A DNA stretch of 64,000 nt, taken from NCBI GenBank assembly GCA_030686995.1, contig CM060691.1:64283853-64347852 (forward strand). The letters run 5' to 3'. The stretch comes from Artemisia argyi (taxonomy: Eukaryota > Streptophyta > Magnoliopsida > Asterales > Asteraceae). A model generated the notes under the pieces. The model was given only the letters and a program-made list of their open reading frames with translations, had not been told where the DNA came from and did no database searches. Each line of letters opens with the position of its first letter. Position 1 is the stretch's first letter. Both the position numbers and the translations under genes were made by a program. Of the stretch, positions 46,934 through 58,430 are shown in pieces.

Positions 46934-47470
46934 TTTTTAGATTTTTTCATTAGAAGAGGTGGAACTTGTGGAACTTTGTAGGGAACTTTGTGAGTCTGAA
47001 TTTTACAGCATTTTTAGGGTTTCAAACCCCATTTTCTTCCATGTTCAATTGAAAGATAAGTCCTCCTTTGATCATTCAATATGTCTATGTGTTGTTTGAT
47101 TAATCGTTTGCCTTTTCTTTTCATTAACATGGTAGCTTAGATCTCTTAGTGTTTGCTTAGATATAATGAAACGTAGTTGTTAAGTATTGATTGTTGATTT
47201 GTTATTAATTGTTGGTTGATTGACTCATGCTAGGCTTAAGAAAACTGGATAATCTCCTATAGAGTAACATGTTTGAATGTCTTAAGAAACGTAATCGGAT
47301 GTGTACTACGGTTTTATTAATTGTATTTAATGCATGAGTCGATGTTGATGTTTCTATGGCAGGACACTAAACGTGTCATTATAAGAAGAAATAGATACTC
47401 ATAGAGTTGGGGAAGGACGTACAGGCCCCCACGACCGGTATTAAGGAATACAATCCTTCAATCAAACAGT

Positions 47471-48339
47471 TGTAACAAATCAATAAATCAATAAGAGATA
47501 GCTAGGGAGTAGTGAAATCTAAGTAAACACATTTGTTTATGTTGGTCCATGGAAATTGAGTAAATCTTGATAAAAATAAAGAATGATTTCATTAATAATA
47601 ATGAATCATAGTTACAAGATTTCTCAATACCAACATGACTAACTAATAACATCTTCAGCTTCTTCAAGGGGATAATTTTGGTATATTATCCCCATTGAAT
47701 GACAATAAAACTCTCATTGATCCAAGCTAAACTCGAGATTCAATGAGAGGAGAATCCTATCAACTAATACTAAGTATTGTTTCAGTTTGTTTAGAATCCT
47801 CAACTATCCCTATTACAACAAAACATATATATAGGTAAAAATACAAGGCAACCATGTGATGGTTGGTGAGATGTCATGCATCAAGTGGTCCCTCTTCATC
47901 TTTCTCTTTGGAGAAGCACCAACATCCCTTTTGAAATAGTCATAACAATATTCCAACTTCTATGACAAATCTTGTACTTGTTTGACTTCCCTTTTTTTGG
48001 AAGTTACCACCTATATTTATCAGTATGTTGTAGAGATAGTTTTAGGGAGTCAGTGAGTTATTGTCATCACTCACTGACTCCATTACCTTCTTCTTTGGCT
48101 CAAGGATCATTCCCTGAGTACCGCCTCACTGAATGACGAGTCTTTCTTCTTAGACTCAGTCTGAACATCCTGAAGGTAACTCACTTAGTGACTGTTCACT
48201 CAGTGACTTGTTTGATGTTTATGGTTATACAACACTCACTGGAATATGTATTAGTGAGTAACTCACTATTTTATTCATTGAGTTAGGCTATTTTATTTTC
48301 AAATCTTGTCAGGGCCAATTGGGTCAAATTTTTGAAACA
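47471..48339 (-). mobile_element. Solo LTR (869 bp), nested
   Basis: TGTAACAAAT..TTTGAAACA, flanked by the perfect duplication ACAGT (47466-47470 and 48340-48344). A TATA-like CCTATATATATG on the minus strand (about 47823-47835) suggests minus orientation. No primer site or coding sequence is present. Probably a copia LTR; lineage unknown. Confidence 0.85.
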
Positions 48340-48693
48340 ACAGTTTCTTATAAGTAATCCACCGCATTTACTTTTCTTGTTATTTTATTTTATTTTGTTT
48401 AATTAGTAATTTTGGGTTAGTCGACTAGCAATTAATTCCGCCCACTCTTCCAATACCCGAGATTTTTATTGCTTTCTATAAAACATAAAAACATAAAAAG
48501 AATCATCCCTCACCTTTAGACCTAGTTAACCTACATCTCAATCCTAACGACGCTATTCCCCTAGAGAACGATCAATCCCCTAGACCTACCATTTACTACA
48601 CTACAACGGTCAGATACACTGCCGGGAGGATTGCAAGCTTCTCAAGATCCCTTGAGAAGTAAAACCTTTTGTGAGGTTGCAAAACTCGCATCA

Positions 48694-48774
48694 CTTGCTG
48701 AAGGTCAGAGATGGGAGGTTGCGGAGCTGAAGGCTAAACTGTACCTGACAGAAGCCGAAGGCGCGGAGGCAATT
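48694..48774 (+). pseudogene. Tat antisense ORF, third piece
   Basis: A short stretch between two insertions encodes, in shifted frames, KVRD and then WEVAELKAKLYLTEAEGAEA, a coiled-coil segment that fits between KEKRKL.. (46440) and the Lys-rich region at 58490. It confirms that all these pieces belong to one interrupted ORF. Confidence 0.7.
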
Positions 48775-48837
48775 TGTCACAGCTCGTAATTTCAGGTCCT
48801 TTTTCAAACGTCAAAATTTCATTATTCATCTCAGAAG

Positions 48838-48985
48838 TTACTATTCATCAATTACTATTCATCAGTTACTATTCACCGATCACTATTCATCATTTTTGGA
48901 GTCAGTTTGAGATTCTGAGAAGTGTTTCAAAATTTCACTATTCACAAAACACTATTCATTCCTGGAGGGAAATCACTATTCATGA
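48838..48985 (+). repeat. ACTATTCAY motif cluster
   Basis: About nine copies of ACTATTCA(T/C) or TTATTCATC with irregular spacing near the start of the LTR. Confidence 0.7.
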
Positions 48986-51419
48986 TCATCATGCATTATT
49001 TTAATTTACGTATGTTCAAATATTTAATTAACGTTACCACTCAGTTTTACTACTAACATATACCCGATACTCCCGTCTACGATCCTAATATATTTTCATA
49101 TTCATTATAATGATATAAAAATTATATTATTAATTTACCCGGTCTTTTGAATCCAAATGCTATATTTCCCGGTAAACGCGTAAAAATTACGTCGGATCAC
49201 GATATTTCAACATTTACAATTATTTTAACACCCGATTCTCATCAGGAATGTAATTTCATAGTTTTTACAATGTCGTCACATTTTATTTGATACAGATAAA
49301 CTTTATTTCTAGCAAAACTCGGTACCCGGTACCACTTAAAAACACAAAATGTCTACATTTAATTAAGTAAATCTTACAAAAATCTCATCCACCCTTCTTT
49401 CACCCATGTTTTGCCGCCCCTTCCCCATCCTTTCTTACACAACTTTGAAAAAGTTTACTCATTTCATTTATGGTATGTACTTTGTATCTTTGAAATAATA
49501 TAACTAATGGGCTATACTTTTATTCTTTCATTTTTTACACTTTCATAATATCAAACAACTAGCAAGATTTCTCTCATCTTTCCTTCTCTCTATATGGGTC
49601 GGCCAAACATCAAGAACAAGAAGAAACCATGGATTTTTCAAGATCAAACTAATTTCAAGTCCCATTAGTGTTACTAGTTATAGGGTTTTGAGATAAAAAC
49701 CTCAAAGTAACTTAAGTATTTGCTTCAAAAATCATTAACTCTTCAAGTAAGTGTCTACACAAACTTTCGAATCTTTTATACTTCCATTTGATGTATTTTC
49801 AAGTCATAGTAGTAGATCATGCAAATATATATGTTATATATACCACTTTGTACAATAATACTCTTTAACCTTAGATCTATAATTTTTATTAGTAACTTCA
49901 AGAGATCCACCATTTTTGGTGTTGTTTAGGGCCCCATGATACCCTAAGAAGGTGTATGGTAGATTAAGAGTGGTTTTGAGGTTGATTGGAATGGATTGAA
50001 ACAAGTGGTAAACTAGAAAATCACTTTTTTGACACTATTAGAAAGTTGCTGTTCATTTTTGTAAAATACGGAAAGATCATGGGTTCCTGGGTAAGTTTGG
50101 GCTAAAGATTTAGAAAATACTTTCAAAAACGAAGCTATGGGCGAAAGAACGGATAAAAACGAGCTTATAACGAAGGAGATATGATTTTTCCAAGTTTAAC
50201 GACGAAAAACTATTTTATGAAAATAACACATGCTGTTAGCCGAGATTCGATGGGCAAAACGAGGTGTTAACCTTGAACTAGCGGACCCAAATTATCAAAA
50301 ATATATTAGTACGCTGTACCACGATTCCGGGGATATAAAGAACGTAGAAAACGAGCTTATAACGAAGAAGATACAAGCGTTTGAACTCAGACGATATATA
50401 TATTTTCCTTCAGCAATACTATTATTATTTTTGCCGCAAAACTGTCTTCGCGAAGAGCCATATTCACGGCTGTTTTTCTTTATGAACGGATCAGTTTGAG
50501 TCCGAGCCGTAGTTAAGTAAAATCAAGTATTCCCAGCCTACTTTTTAAACCAATTGGCCGTTTGTTCATTGGACTCGTAACGAATAAACTACGACCTCAT
50601 CTATATACCCGACAAACTATATATATTTTTGACAGCATCTATATGAAATATGTTCTAAGTGTTAAAAACAATATTTTCAAGTAACAACAATGATAGCCGA
50701 TTTTCTATCTAATCAAGACACGTATGAGCAAAAGTTAAATGACACGACATTTAGATATGGTTACAAGGTTTTCAAAAACATCGACTTTCACCACTAACAC
50801 TTAACGTACAATATTTCGCGACAAGTTTTGCAAGGCTATTTTGGTCATATTTCAAGGTATGAAAAGTGTTGTTTTATGACGAAAACATTATATTTACCGA
50901 TAAAACACCAAATGAGGATCATGGAGTACCGTTTCAACATATTTACATGAAAAGTGGTTATTAACGCAATGAGACGTCAAAAATGTATTTTTCGACGATA
51001 AACATTATTTTCAAATTTCACGAGTGGTATCGATAACATACGTATTTGCATGTGTAGCATCATTTCATTGCTTACCTTAGAACCTATCATTCATATTAGG
51101 TTGTGGTTAGAGATCGTGCCTCATTTCAGTGTATCCACTTTTGTCATCGTAGCTATCGCACCAGGTGAGTTATAGCCCCTACTCTTTTAATTGTTTTATA
51201 AACTATTTGGGGGAGAATACATGCTCGTTTTACTTAAACGCATTACTCGCTTTACATGGTTGATTACTCAAATATTTTCAGCTTTATCTAAATACTTGTT
51301 TGATTATCCGAGTACAATACTATTCACTTGTTGCCTACTTGCTATTTACTCATGGACATGAGTGCATAAATTTAAATTATTTACAAATTGCCTAAGATTG
51401 CCTAAGTTAAGAACCGGTA

Positions 51420-51467
51420 TCTACATTTCATAGGTATGTGATTACTTACATTTCATAGGTATGTGAT
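51420..51467 (+). repeat. First units of the CCTACATTTCATAGG array
   Basis: Two units of TACATTTCATAGGTATGTGAT. The array was split here by the non-autonomous element and continues at 54838. Confidence 0.75.
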
Positions 51468-51784
51468 TGTTAGCCTCGCTTTTTTATAAAGATAACGTCA
51501 CACATGTGAATTGGACTAGATTAGTAACATGTAGTACCTGCAGGGACTACTATCGTACACTAGGCAAAGTAATGTTGTGATGAGCCTATAAATACCCCTC
51601 ATAACTCTCCATGAGGGGTGTGGGAAATCATTAGTATTTTGTATTGTTTCATTTATGAATTAAAGTTCCTTTTATTCTCCACCCTCTCTCTACTTTCTCT
51701 CACTAGAAAGATGAATACTTTCATCTTCTTTGATCAACTTAGAACTCCCGAACCACATGAATCATGTATATTATCGGTCCTACA
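51468..51784 (+). repeat. LTR 1 of the non-autonomous element
   Basis: 317 bp. It differs from 54516-54832 at roughly ten positions. It contains AGCCTATAAATACCCCTC, a TATA box, at about 51580. Confidence 0.9.
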
Positions 51785-51786
51785 TT

Positions 51787-51798
51787 TGGCATCAGAGC
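51787..51798 (+). other. Primer binding site of the non-autonomous element
   Basis: TGGCATCAGAGC, one change from the initiator-Met type site TGGTATCAGAGC, two bases after the LTR. Confidence 0.8.
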
Positions 51799-52134
51799 TA
51801 TGGTGTTATTGATTTGTGTGGTTCGAATCTTGTTGAAATTGTTTTTTATACCATTTTTCTGTTGTCGGAAAAAAAATTTACACTTCAAGTGGTAAAACAG
51901 TTTTATACAGTATTCATGTATCTTTATGGTCAAAAATGCGTCTCTTGTGCTTTATCAGATTTACAAAGGCTTTTATTGTGTTATTTTTTTTGTGCACAAT
52001 AGTTTGTATATTAAAGACATCATTTTTACGACTTGTTTTTGTACCATTCGTGAAAAGTGGTTGAAAAACTCATCGGAAAACTCATCGGAATCTGCAAAAT
52101 GGGTCGCCGGAATCTGGTCGGAATTTCTTGTATA

Positions 52135-52345
52135 AGAAGTTCTCGATATGTACTTGTTTTCGAGAACACATGTAGTTTTCGAGAACATAATACCCTAAAT
52201 TATCGAAATCACATTCTCGATAAAACATGTTCTCGAAAATCACGTTCTCGATAACCATGATCTCGATAAGCCACGTTCTCGATGAATCATGTTTTCGATA
52301 AGTTGGAAAAATTCTCGATAAGTTGACAAAATTATCGAAATCTTT
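52135..52345. repeat. TTCTCGATAA / TTCTCGAGAAC-like motif array
   Basis: About a dozen copies of TTCTCGATAA, TTTTCGAGAAC and related forms. The core TTATCGA/TCTCGA is self-complementary, so the transcript could fold extensively. Confidence 0.7.
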
Positions 52346-54515
52346 TTGAAAGAAAACTTTCGATTTTTTTTTTTATTGCTTAAGCAAAGTTTCGAAAATG
52401 AAAGGTGAAAAATTTCGAAAAGTGACTGAAGACTAGCGACCACAAACCAAATACTAAACTCAAAAGTTGACCTCAATAACATACCATCATCAGTCCACAA
52501 ATAATATTTCTAATCCAAGACCACCAAAGATCTAATCCTACACTAGACACAACCATAACACCTCACCATCACTCCCCAACTCTCAACTACATCTAAATAT
52601 GACTCGTACAGATTTATACAAATGATCTCAGCATCAATTCAAACTTTATCACCAATCTTTTTTGAAGATTTTTAGTTTGAAATCAAATCATCATCGATCA
52701 ATTCGTGTTGAAGCTTTACTTCATTTAATTTCCGAACTTAATGATAAGAAAAATAACAATGATGTTATTCCCTTTTATCTTTGGTTCGTTATTAAACAAA
52801 ACAACAAAAGATACCTACCCGAGACCACTTTTAATGATCTTGAAGCTGAATAAAACTCATATTAATGGGCTCGTGGTGTTCAATCTTTACAGCAACAAGA
52901 TAATAGAATGAATCTTTACTTCTTGCATTATGGAAGAAATTAACCCATTGAAGAGTTTAGTTGTTGATTAAAGATGATTAGAGGGTCAGAAAAAAGGATG
53001 ATTGATGAGATCGGCTTGATGTGAATGAGAGTTAGGTGAGAGGAAAAGGAGTGTGGTAGGCGGATTTATCACAGGTTATGTGATTAGGGTTATTGCAAGT
53101 GAATATGGGTAAGGGTTATATAACTGGTTACTATGTGGTGATTGTATCGGGTTATTTGTTATAGATTGGGTATGGATCCAAAAAGATCATTGGACTGAGC
53201 TTGTTATGTGGTGGATCCGAAATTGGTTAATACATGGGCTACAACAAATATTATCCAATGTATGTTAATTCATAAATCTTATTTGGTATAATTTTGTGGT
53301 ATAAAGAGTGGTATTTTGGTTTTGCAATATTCACGGGGATACATTATTCACGGCTAGATTTGTTTTGTTTAACAACATGATCACGGGGTTATTGTACGGT
53401 ATTATTGATTTGATTTTGAAGTGGCATTTCAAAAAGTGTACTTATTTATCTCAAAGTCTAGGGGTGGTTAGATGCACGACTTTTGAAGATAACTTGTCTG
53501 TGCAAATTAAAAAATTCAGTCTTGACAATCTAGTTATTACTGATGTAAGGAGTTACGTTGTAGTGCTCACAGTATAGCTATCACTTAAAGGAGTTACATT
53601 GTAGTACTCAGTGTCACACGAAGTAGTGGATTTTTCAAATGGCGAATATCTCGTGCAACCTCATACTTAAAGGAGTTATATTGTAGTGCTCAGTATAGAT
53701 ATTAAGTCACATCTATCGTACAGGCATTAAGTCACAAGATGAGATGATTACTTCGTTTTCAAGTTGGTCATATCGGGCTGTCTCCATATGTGGTCATTAC
53801 TAGTAGCCGGTGAATTCATAGGAGGTTCTATTACAGGTTGATTTGAGAGAAAATTATTGAGAGTATTTATGCGACATATACTCACAGAATATGCTTCAAC
53901 GAGCTTTTATGGCTTCTCAATTGCATCAAGTACAAGGTGATTATACGGCATGTACACAACATTATGATGATTCTGATAACTCGCAACCATCAGGAGGGAG
54001 AAGAACCTGCCGAAAGAAGTAGTGTTTCATCTTCAGTGATTGGATTGACTAAGAGAATTGTGCTTAACATCGTGAATGGAGAAGTTGTGTGTGTACATCA
54101 GGGTTTATTACCAACTTGGATGCAATGTTATGCGAGTTATATTGTCATGATGCTCCCTGAACGACAAACATGTGTCTACGCTTTTTAATCTACTTTATCC
54201 GCTGCGTGATGAAAAGAGAGTTGTCGGTTCAGGAGGGAGCAGGAAAAAGAAAGAAAAGGCTCACTAGTTAGGAGGGAGTAATAACCTAACTAGACTGTTA
54301 CAGTTGAAGTTCAGAGCTACAAAGATCTGTGCCGTCAGTGCCAAAGATCAAATGCCGAGATCGTCGGATGAAAAGAACTTCAAGTCTGCCTCAGTATCTA
54401 GACTACAGAGACTCTGCACTTCAACAACATCAACATAGTTTATTATTATTGTAATTTACTTTGTTTATAGGTCTCATTGTAACAATTCACGTGTGACGAT
54501 ATATTGGAGGGAGAT

Positions 54516-54832
54516 TGTTAGCCTAGCTTTTTTATAAAGATAATGTCACACATGTGAATTGGACAAGATTAGTAACATGTAGTACCCGCGGGGACTACTA
54601 TCGTACACTAGGCAAAGTAATGTTGTGATGAGCCTATAAATACCCCTCATGACTCTCCATGAGGGGTGTGGGAAATCATTAGCGTTTTGTATTGTTTCAT
54701 TTATGAATTAAAGTTCCTTTTATTCTCCACCCTCTCTCTACTTTCTCTCACTAGAAAGATGAATACTTTCATCTTCTTTGATCAACCTAGACCTCCCGAA
54801 CCACATGAATCATGTATATTATCGGTCCTACA
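54516..54832 (+). repeat. LTR 2 of the non-autonomous element
   Basis: 317 bp, same ends as LTR 1. Confidence 0.9.
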
Positions 54833-54837
54833 ATGAT

Positions 54838-55035
54838 TACCTACATTTCATAGATATGTGTGATTACCTACATTTCATAGGTATGTTTGATTACCTACAT
54901 TTCATAGGTATGTGATTACCTACATTTCATAGGTATGTGTGATTACCTACATTTCATAGGTATGTGATTACCTACATTTCATAGGTATATGTGATTACCT
55001 ACATTTCCTAGGTATGTGATTACCTACATTACTTG
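54838..55035 (+). repeat. Tandem array of CCTACATTTCATAGG units, 5' LTR copy
   Basis: About eight units of 22-28 bases (TGATTACCTACATTTCATAG and GTATG[TG]). Each is an imperfect palindrome (ACCTA..TAGGT). The last units are decayed (CATTTCCTAGG, CATTACTTGGG). Confidence 0.9.
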
Positions 55036-55740
55036 GGAGCGTAACCTCCTACATATAGCTAGAAAACCTTTTCGGTTCCTTGTACTTAGTGCAATCAATA
55101 TTCTTTTCTAAACTGGTGCTATGAAACTTTGTTCGATAAATTATTTTTGTGTTTTGCTTATGGTCAGATTCATTTATATGGCGACATCGCTATGGCTACA
55201 TTATCACTCTTACCTTTATATAGCGACATTGCTACACTTATCTTTGAATCTTGGACCACATATTACTTTTGTTTACATAAACCAAAACATATTTGGCAGT
55301 GGGTTGTAAACACACAAGTTGTAAGTCTTATATGGGCGGGACTTGGAACTAAGTGGATTTACGATGCCTTTGCTGGGAAATCTTCATTCAAATGTTTTAC
55401 ATTACATCCTTTTCACTAAACTCTATGAACTCACCAACCTCGTGTTGACGCTTTAGCATGTATTTTCAGGTATTAAGCAATGGCACGCTACTGGAGGTTT
55501 TGGCAGGGCATGGCATGGTCATAGAAGACTCTGATATTCATTTTGGGACTGTTTTAACTATTTGAAGGGCCTAATTCCGCAATACTTTTAACAATGTAAA
55601 TTCAACACTTTTGTTAAATGATTTTATTCAAAATGAATGAGATGAAAACTGTTCTTTGCACTTGTGTTGTGATACCAATTGAGTTGCACCCCATCGACAT
55701 GTAAGCTTCCGCTGAACCCAATTTTGGGGGTATGACAGAT

Positions 55741-55753
55741 TGGTATCAGAGCC
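55741..55753 (+). other. Primer binding site of the gypsy-type element
   Basis: TGGTATCAGAGCC, a perfect initiator-Met type site, three bases after the LTR end. Confidence 0.9.
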
Positions 55754-57526
55754 TTGGCTATAGGGAACTAGGTGATTATAAAACCTAGACTATAGCTACT
55801 TTCACGAAAACTTAAACTATGACCGCCACGTGCCTGCCTGCCAAGCTGATGCCTCATTTGTGGTTTGTTGCTGACATATGTGGTGAGATTTGTATCTCGT
55901 TATCTAATATATTATGCTCACTTATTCTAGTTGATTATTATAATTTTCTCCCATATAAGCATGCTCACGTATCGTATATGTCACCGCGTTACGCCTTTTC
56001 CTTACGTAGTTTCATCACTCAACCTCGAGTTTGGTCACTTGCCTTAGTCTTTCAGAACGTCTTTTCATATGTGAAGGACATAGTATTAGTATAACTGAAC
56101 TGAGTATTTCAAAATTCATAGAACCTCAGTGGAATGTTGACTGGTCATCTACATTCGACCCGGGATAGTGGGATATAGGCTGACCACCTATATCCGACTC
56201 AAAGATGAATTTTGCAACATTGAGAATAGTTATAATAAAATTTTGTCTGGATTGAATTCTCTACCCAATTTCCAAATGCTTCATTCACGTGTGCGTACTC
56301 AGATGTTGCAAGAACATTCACACCTTTCATCACCTCGTGAACCGCTGCTTAGAAGCACGTCAACTAATCATCACATCTCATGAACATTCACGTTTATGCA
56401 CGATACACTTACATCATAGTACTCTCTTTCATCACAATCTCATTATGTCACATTTGTCACAGTCTGTGACCTCCGAATCTCTGGAGGCTACCCTACATTC
56501 TCACCATCACCATCATTCCCTTCTCCATTCCCATATATAAGGAATAGGATGACACTCTATAGATTCCTATGTCACTCATCCCTCACTACTCCCAATATTG
56601 ATAAGTGGATATTATCAATGACCTCCCTAGGAAAGACTTTCCATACCATCTATGAGGAGGATCCCTCGGTACATTAAGACCATTCAAAACTCAACAAAAA
56701 TCTCAAGATAACGCAAAACAATTCGAACCACTATCACTGGCCTGATCGCCAAAATTCTATCATCTAGAAAGTACTGGCTTAACTGAATTACAAGATTCAT
56801 TTCGATGCGAATGCTCGCTAAGCAACACTATAGTTTAAATCCAACCTTCTGACCAAGACTATAGAACATTCAATTGAACATGACCTCACCAATAGACCTT
56901 ATTCAAACATGTTAGACATCTACGCATTGTGCAGACATACCTACCTGGCTATTTTATCCTCTTAATACTTTCACTTTTAAATGAATTTTTTTCCAAACTA
57001 CAGTTATACGAATCATATATCTTGTAAGAAACACTTTTCTGAGGCACTTATTTTGACGAGCAAATTCCTTTTGGTTATTTTTTTTACAAATCTATTGGAT
57101 GTTAAGAAGTTTTAAACATCAATCTTTGGCAAACCATACTATTCACCTCATGTTGAAAATAGTCCTATATTGCAAAACTACTAAATTTTGAAACATCAAG
57201 AAGAATGTTACTTAGGAAGCCGTTTGCTTAAAGTTGTAAAATCATTTATTCGGGGAAGGTTTATGAACAAAACACTCAATCTCAAAACAAACTTTGAAAT
57301 CAATCACCATATTACATCATTTATACATTTAGGGTTTTGTGACTTGACGATATAGTGCATGGGAAAAATCTTAGTAATGGAAACTAAAAATCGTAGGTGG
57401 AGAAAGACTCGATTCATAACCTTCATGCGGTGAATCAAACCTTTTATCCTAATCTATTCTTTCCGATAACACCCTTTGACGAACTTAACCTTGTAAGATT
57501 TTTCCACAAGATTCATGATACTCATT
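55754..57526 (+). other. Internal region of the gypsy-type element, no recognisable coding
   Basis: An ATG at 55819 opens 91 codons (MTATCLPAKLMPHLWFV..) that match no gag known to me. The remainder has short frames only. The expected gag-pol, PPT and start of the 3' LTR are missing, consistent with one large deletion ending in the repeat array at about 57527. Confidence 0.5.
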
Positions 57527-58425
57527 ACCTACATTTCATAGGTATGTGTGATTACCTACATTTCATAGGTATGTTTGATTACATACATTTCATAGGTATG
57601 TGATTACCTACATTTCATAGGTATGTGTGATTACCTATATTTCATAGGTATGTGATTACCTTCATTTCATAGGTATATGTGATTACCTATATTTCCTAGG
57701 TATGTGATTACCTACATTACTTGGGAGCGTAACCTCCTACATATTGCTAGAAAACCTTTTCGGTGTCTTGTACTTAGTGCAATCAATATTCTTTTCTAAA
57801 CTGGTGCTATGAAACTTTGTTCGATAAACTATTTATGCGTTTTGCTTATGGTCAGATTCATTTATATGGCGACATCGCTATGGCTACATTATCACTCTTA
57901 CCTTTATATAGCGACATTGCTACACTTATCTTTGAATCTTGGACCACATATTACTTTTGTTTACACAAACCAAAACATATTTGGCAGTGGGTTGTAAACA
58001 CACAGGTTGTAAGTCTTGTATGGGTGGGACTTGGAACTGAGTGGATTTACGATGCCTTTACTGGGAAATCTTCATTCAAATGTTTTACATTACATCCTTT
58101 TCACTAAACTCTATGAACTCACCAACCTCGTGTTAACGCTTTAGCATGTATTTTCAGGTATTAAGCAATGGCACGCTACTGGAGGTTCTGGCAGGGCATG
58201 GCATGGTCATAGAAGACTCTGATATTCATTTTAGGATCGTTTTAACTATTTGAAGGGCCTAATTCCGCACTACTTTTAACAATGTAAATTCAACACTTTT
58301 GTTAAATGATTTTATTCAAAATGAATGAGATGAAAACCGTTCTTTTCACTTGTGTTGTGATACCAATTGAGTTGCACCCCAGCAACATGTAAGCTTCCGC
58401 TGGACCCGAATTTGGGGGTGTGACA
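57527..58425 (+). repeat. Truncated 3' LTR of the gypsy-type element
   Basis: Starts inside the CCTACATTTCATAGG array (about eight units to 57725) and then follows 55036-55737 closely to the GTGTGACA end. The two similar small frames at 55121 and 57809 are LTR copies, not genes. Confidence 0.85.
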
Positions 58426-58430
58426 TAATT

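Larger units (their letters stand above)
46446..48693 (+). mobile_element. Solo LTR (about 1.37 kb own sequence) inside the Tat antisense ORF
   Basis: It begins TGATAAGG and ends CTCGCATCA, flanked by the perfect duplication CTTGC (46441-46445 and 48694-48698). Across it the antisense-ORF peptide joins again (..SDLL / KVRD..). The TGAT..ATCA ends resemble the Athila/Tat style of LTR. It carries a TGACG-rich promoter-like region and is itself interrupted by a second solo LTR at 47471-48339. Confidence 0.85.
51468..54832 (+). mobile_element. Non-autonomous LTR element (3.4 kb)
   Basis: Two 317-bp LTRs (51468-51784 and 54516-54832; TGTTAGCC..CCTACA) flank 2.7 kb. A primer site TGGCATCAGAGC (one mismatch to the initiator-Met type) follows the first LTR by two bases, and a purine tract TTGGAGGGAGAT precedes the second. 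Flanks GTGAT (51463-51467) and ATGAT (54833-54837) fit a duplication with one change. The interior has no gag, protease, RT or integrase motif, so the element would need proteins from elsewhere. A 63-codon open frame at 52662-52853 (RVEALLHLISELNDKKNNND) is unidentified. Confidence 0.85.
48775..55737 (+). repeat. 5' LTR of the gypsy-type element (about 3.6 kb without its insertion)
   Basis: It starts TGTCACAGCTCGTAATTTCA and contains many ACTATTCAT/ACTATTCAC motifs at 48838-48985. It is interrupted at 51468-54837 by a non-autonomous LTR element, then continues with the CCTACATTTCATAGG array to TATGACA. Confidence 0.75.
48775..58425 (+). mobile_element. Ty3/gypsy-type LTR element with coding region lost, 3' LTR truncated
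   Basis: Outer ends TGTCACAG and GTGTGACA are inverted complements, flanked by CAATT (48770-48774) and TAATT (58426-58430), a target duplication with one change. The 5' LTR ends TATGACA at 55737 and is followed by an initiator-Met primer site. The last 900 bases of the 5' LTR (54838-55737) recur at about 57527-58425, so a second LTR is present but lacks its first roughly 2.7 kb and the PPT. The TGTCAC..GTGACA ends and long LTR recall Tekay/Del chromoviruses. No gag or pol motif was seen internally. Confidence 0.75.

Noticed and set aside
54838..55035. Regularly spaced repeats suggesting a CRISPR array
   Set aside because: Units are directly tandem with 2-6 variable bases rather than unique spacers, lie in an LTR of a plant retrotransposon, and no cas genes exist in the window.
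55121..55419. Pair of similar small proteins at 55121-55419 and 57809-58107
   Set aside because: They lie in the two LTR copies of one element and are conserved because the LTRs are.
56449..56470. TTTGTCACAGTCTGTGACC as the start of the missing 3' LTR
   Set aside because: Only the first seven bases agree with TGTCACAGCTCG and the sequence after it does not follow the 5' LTR.
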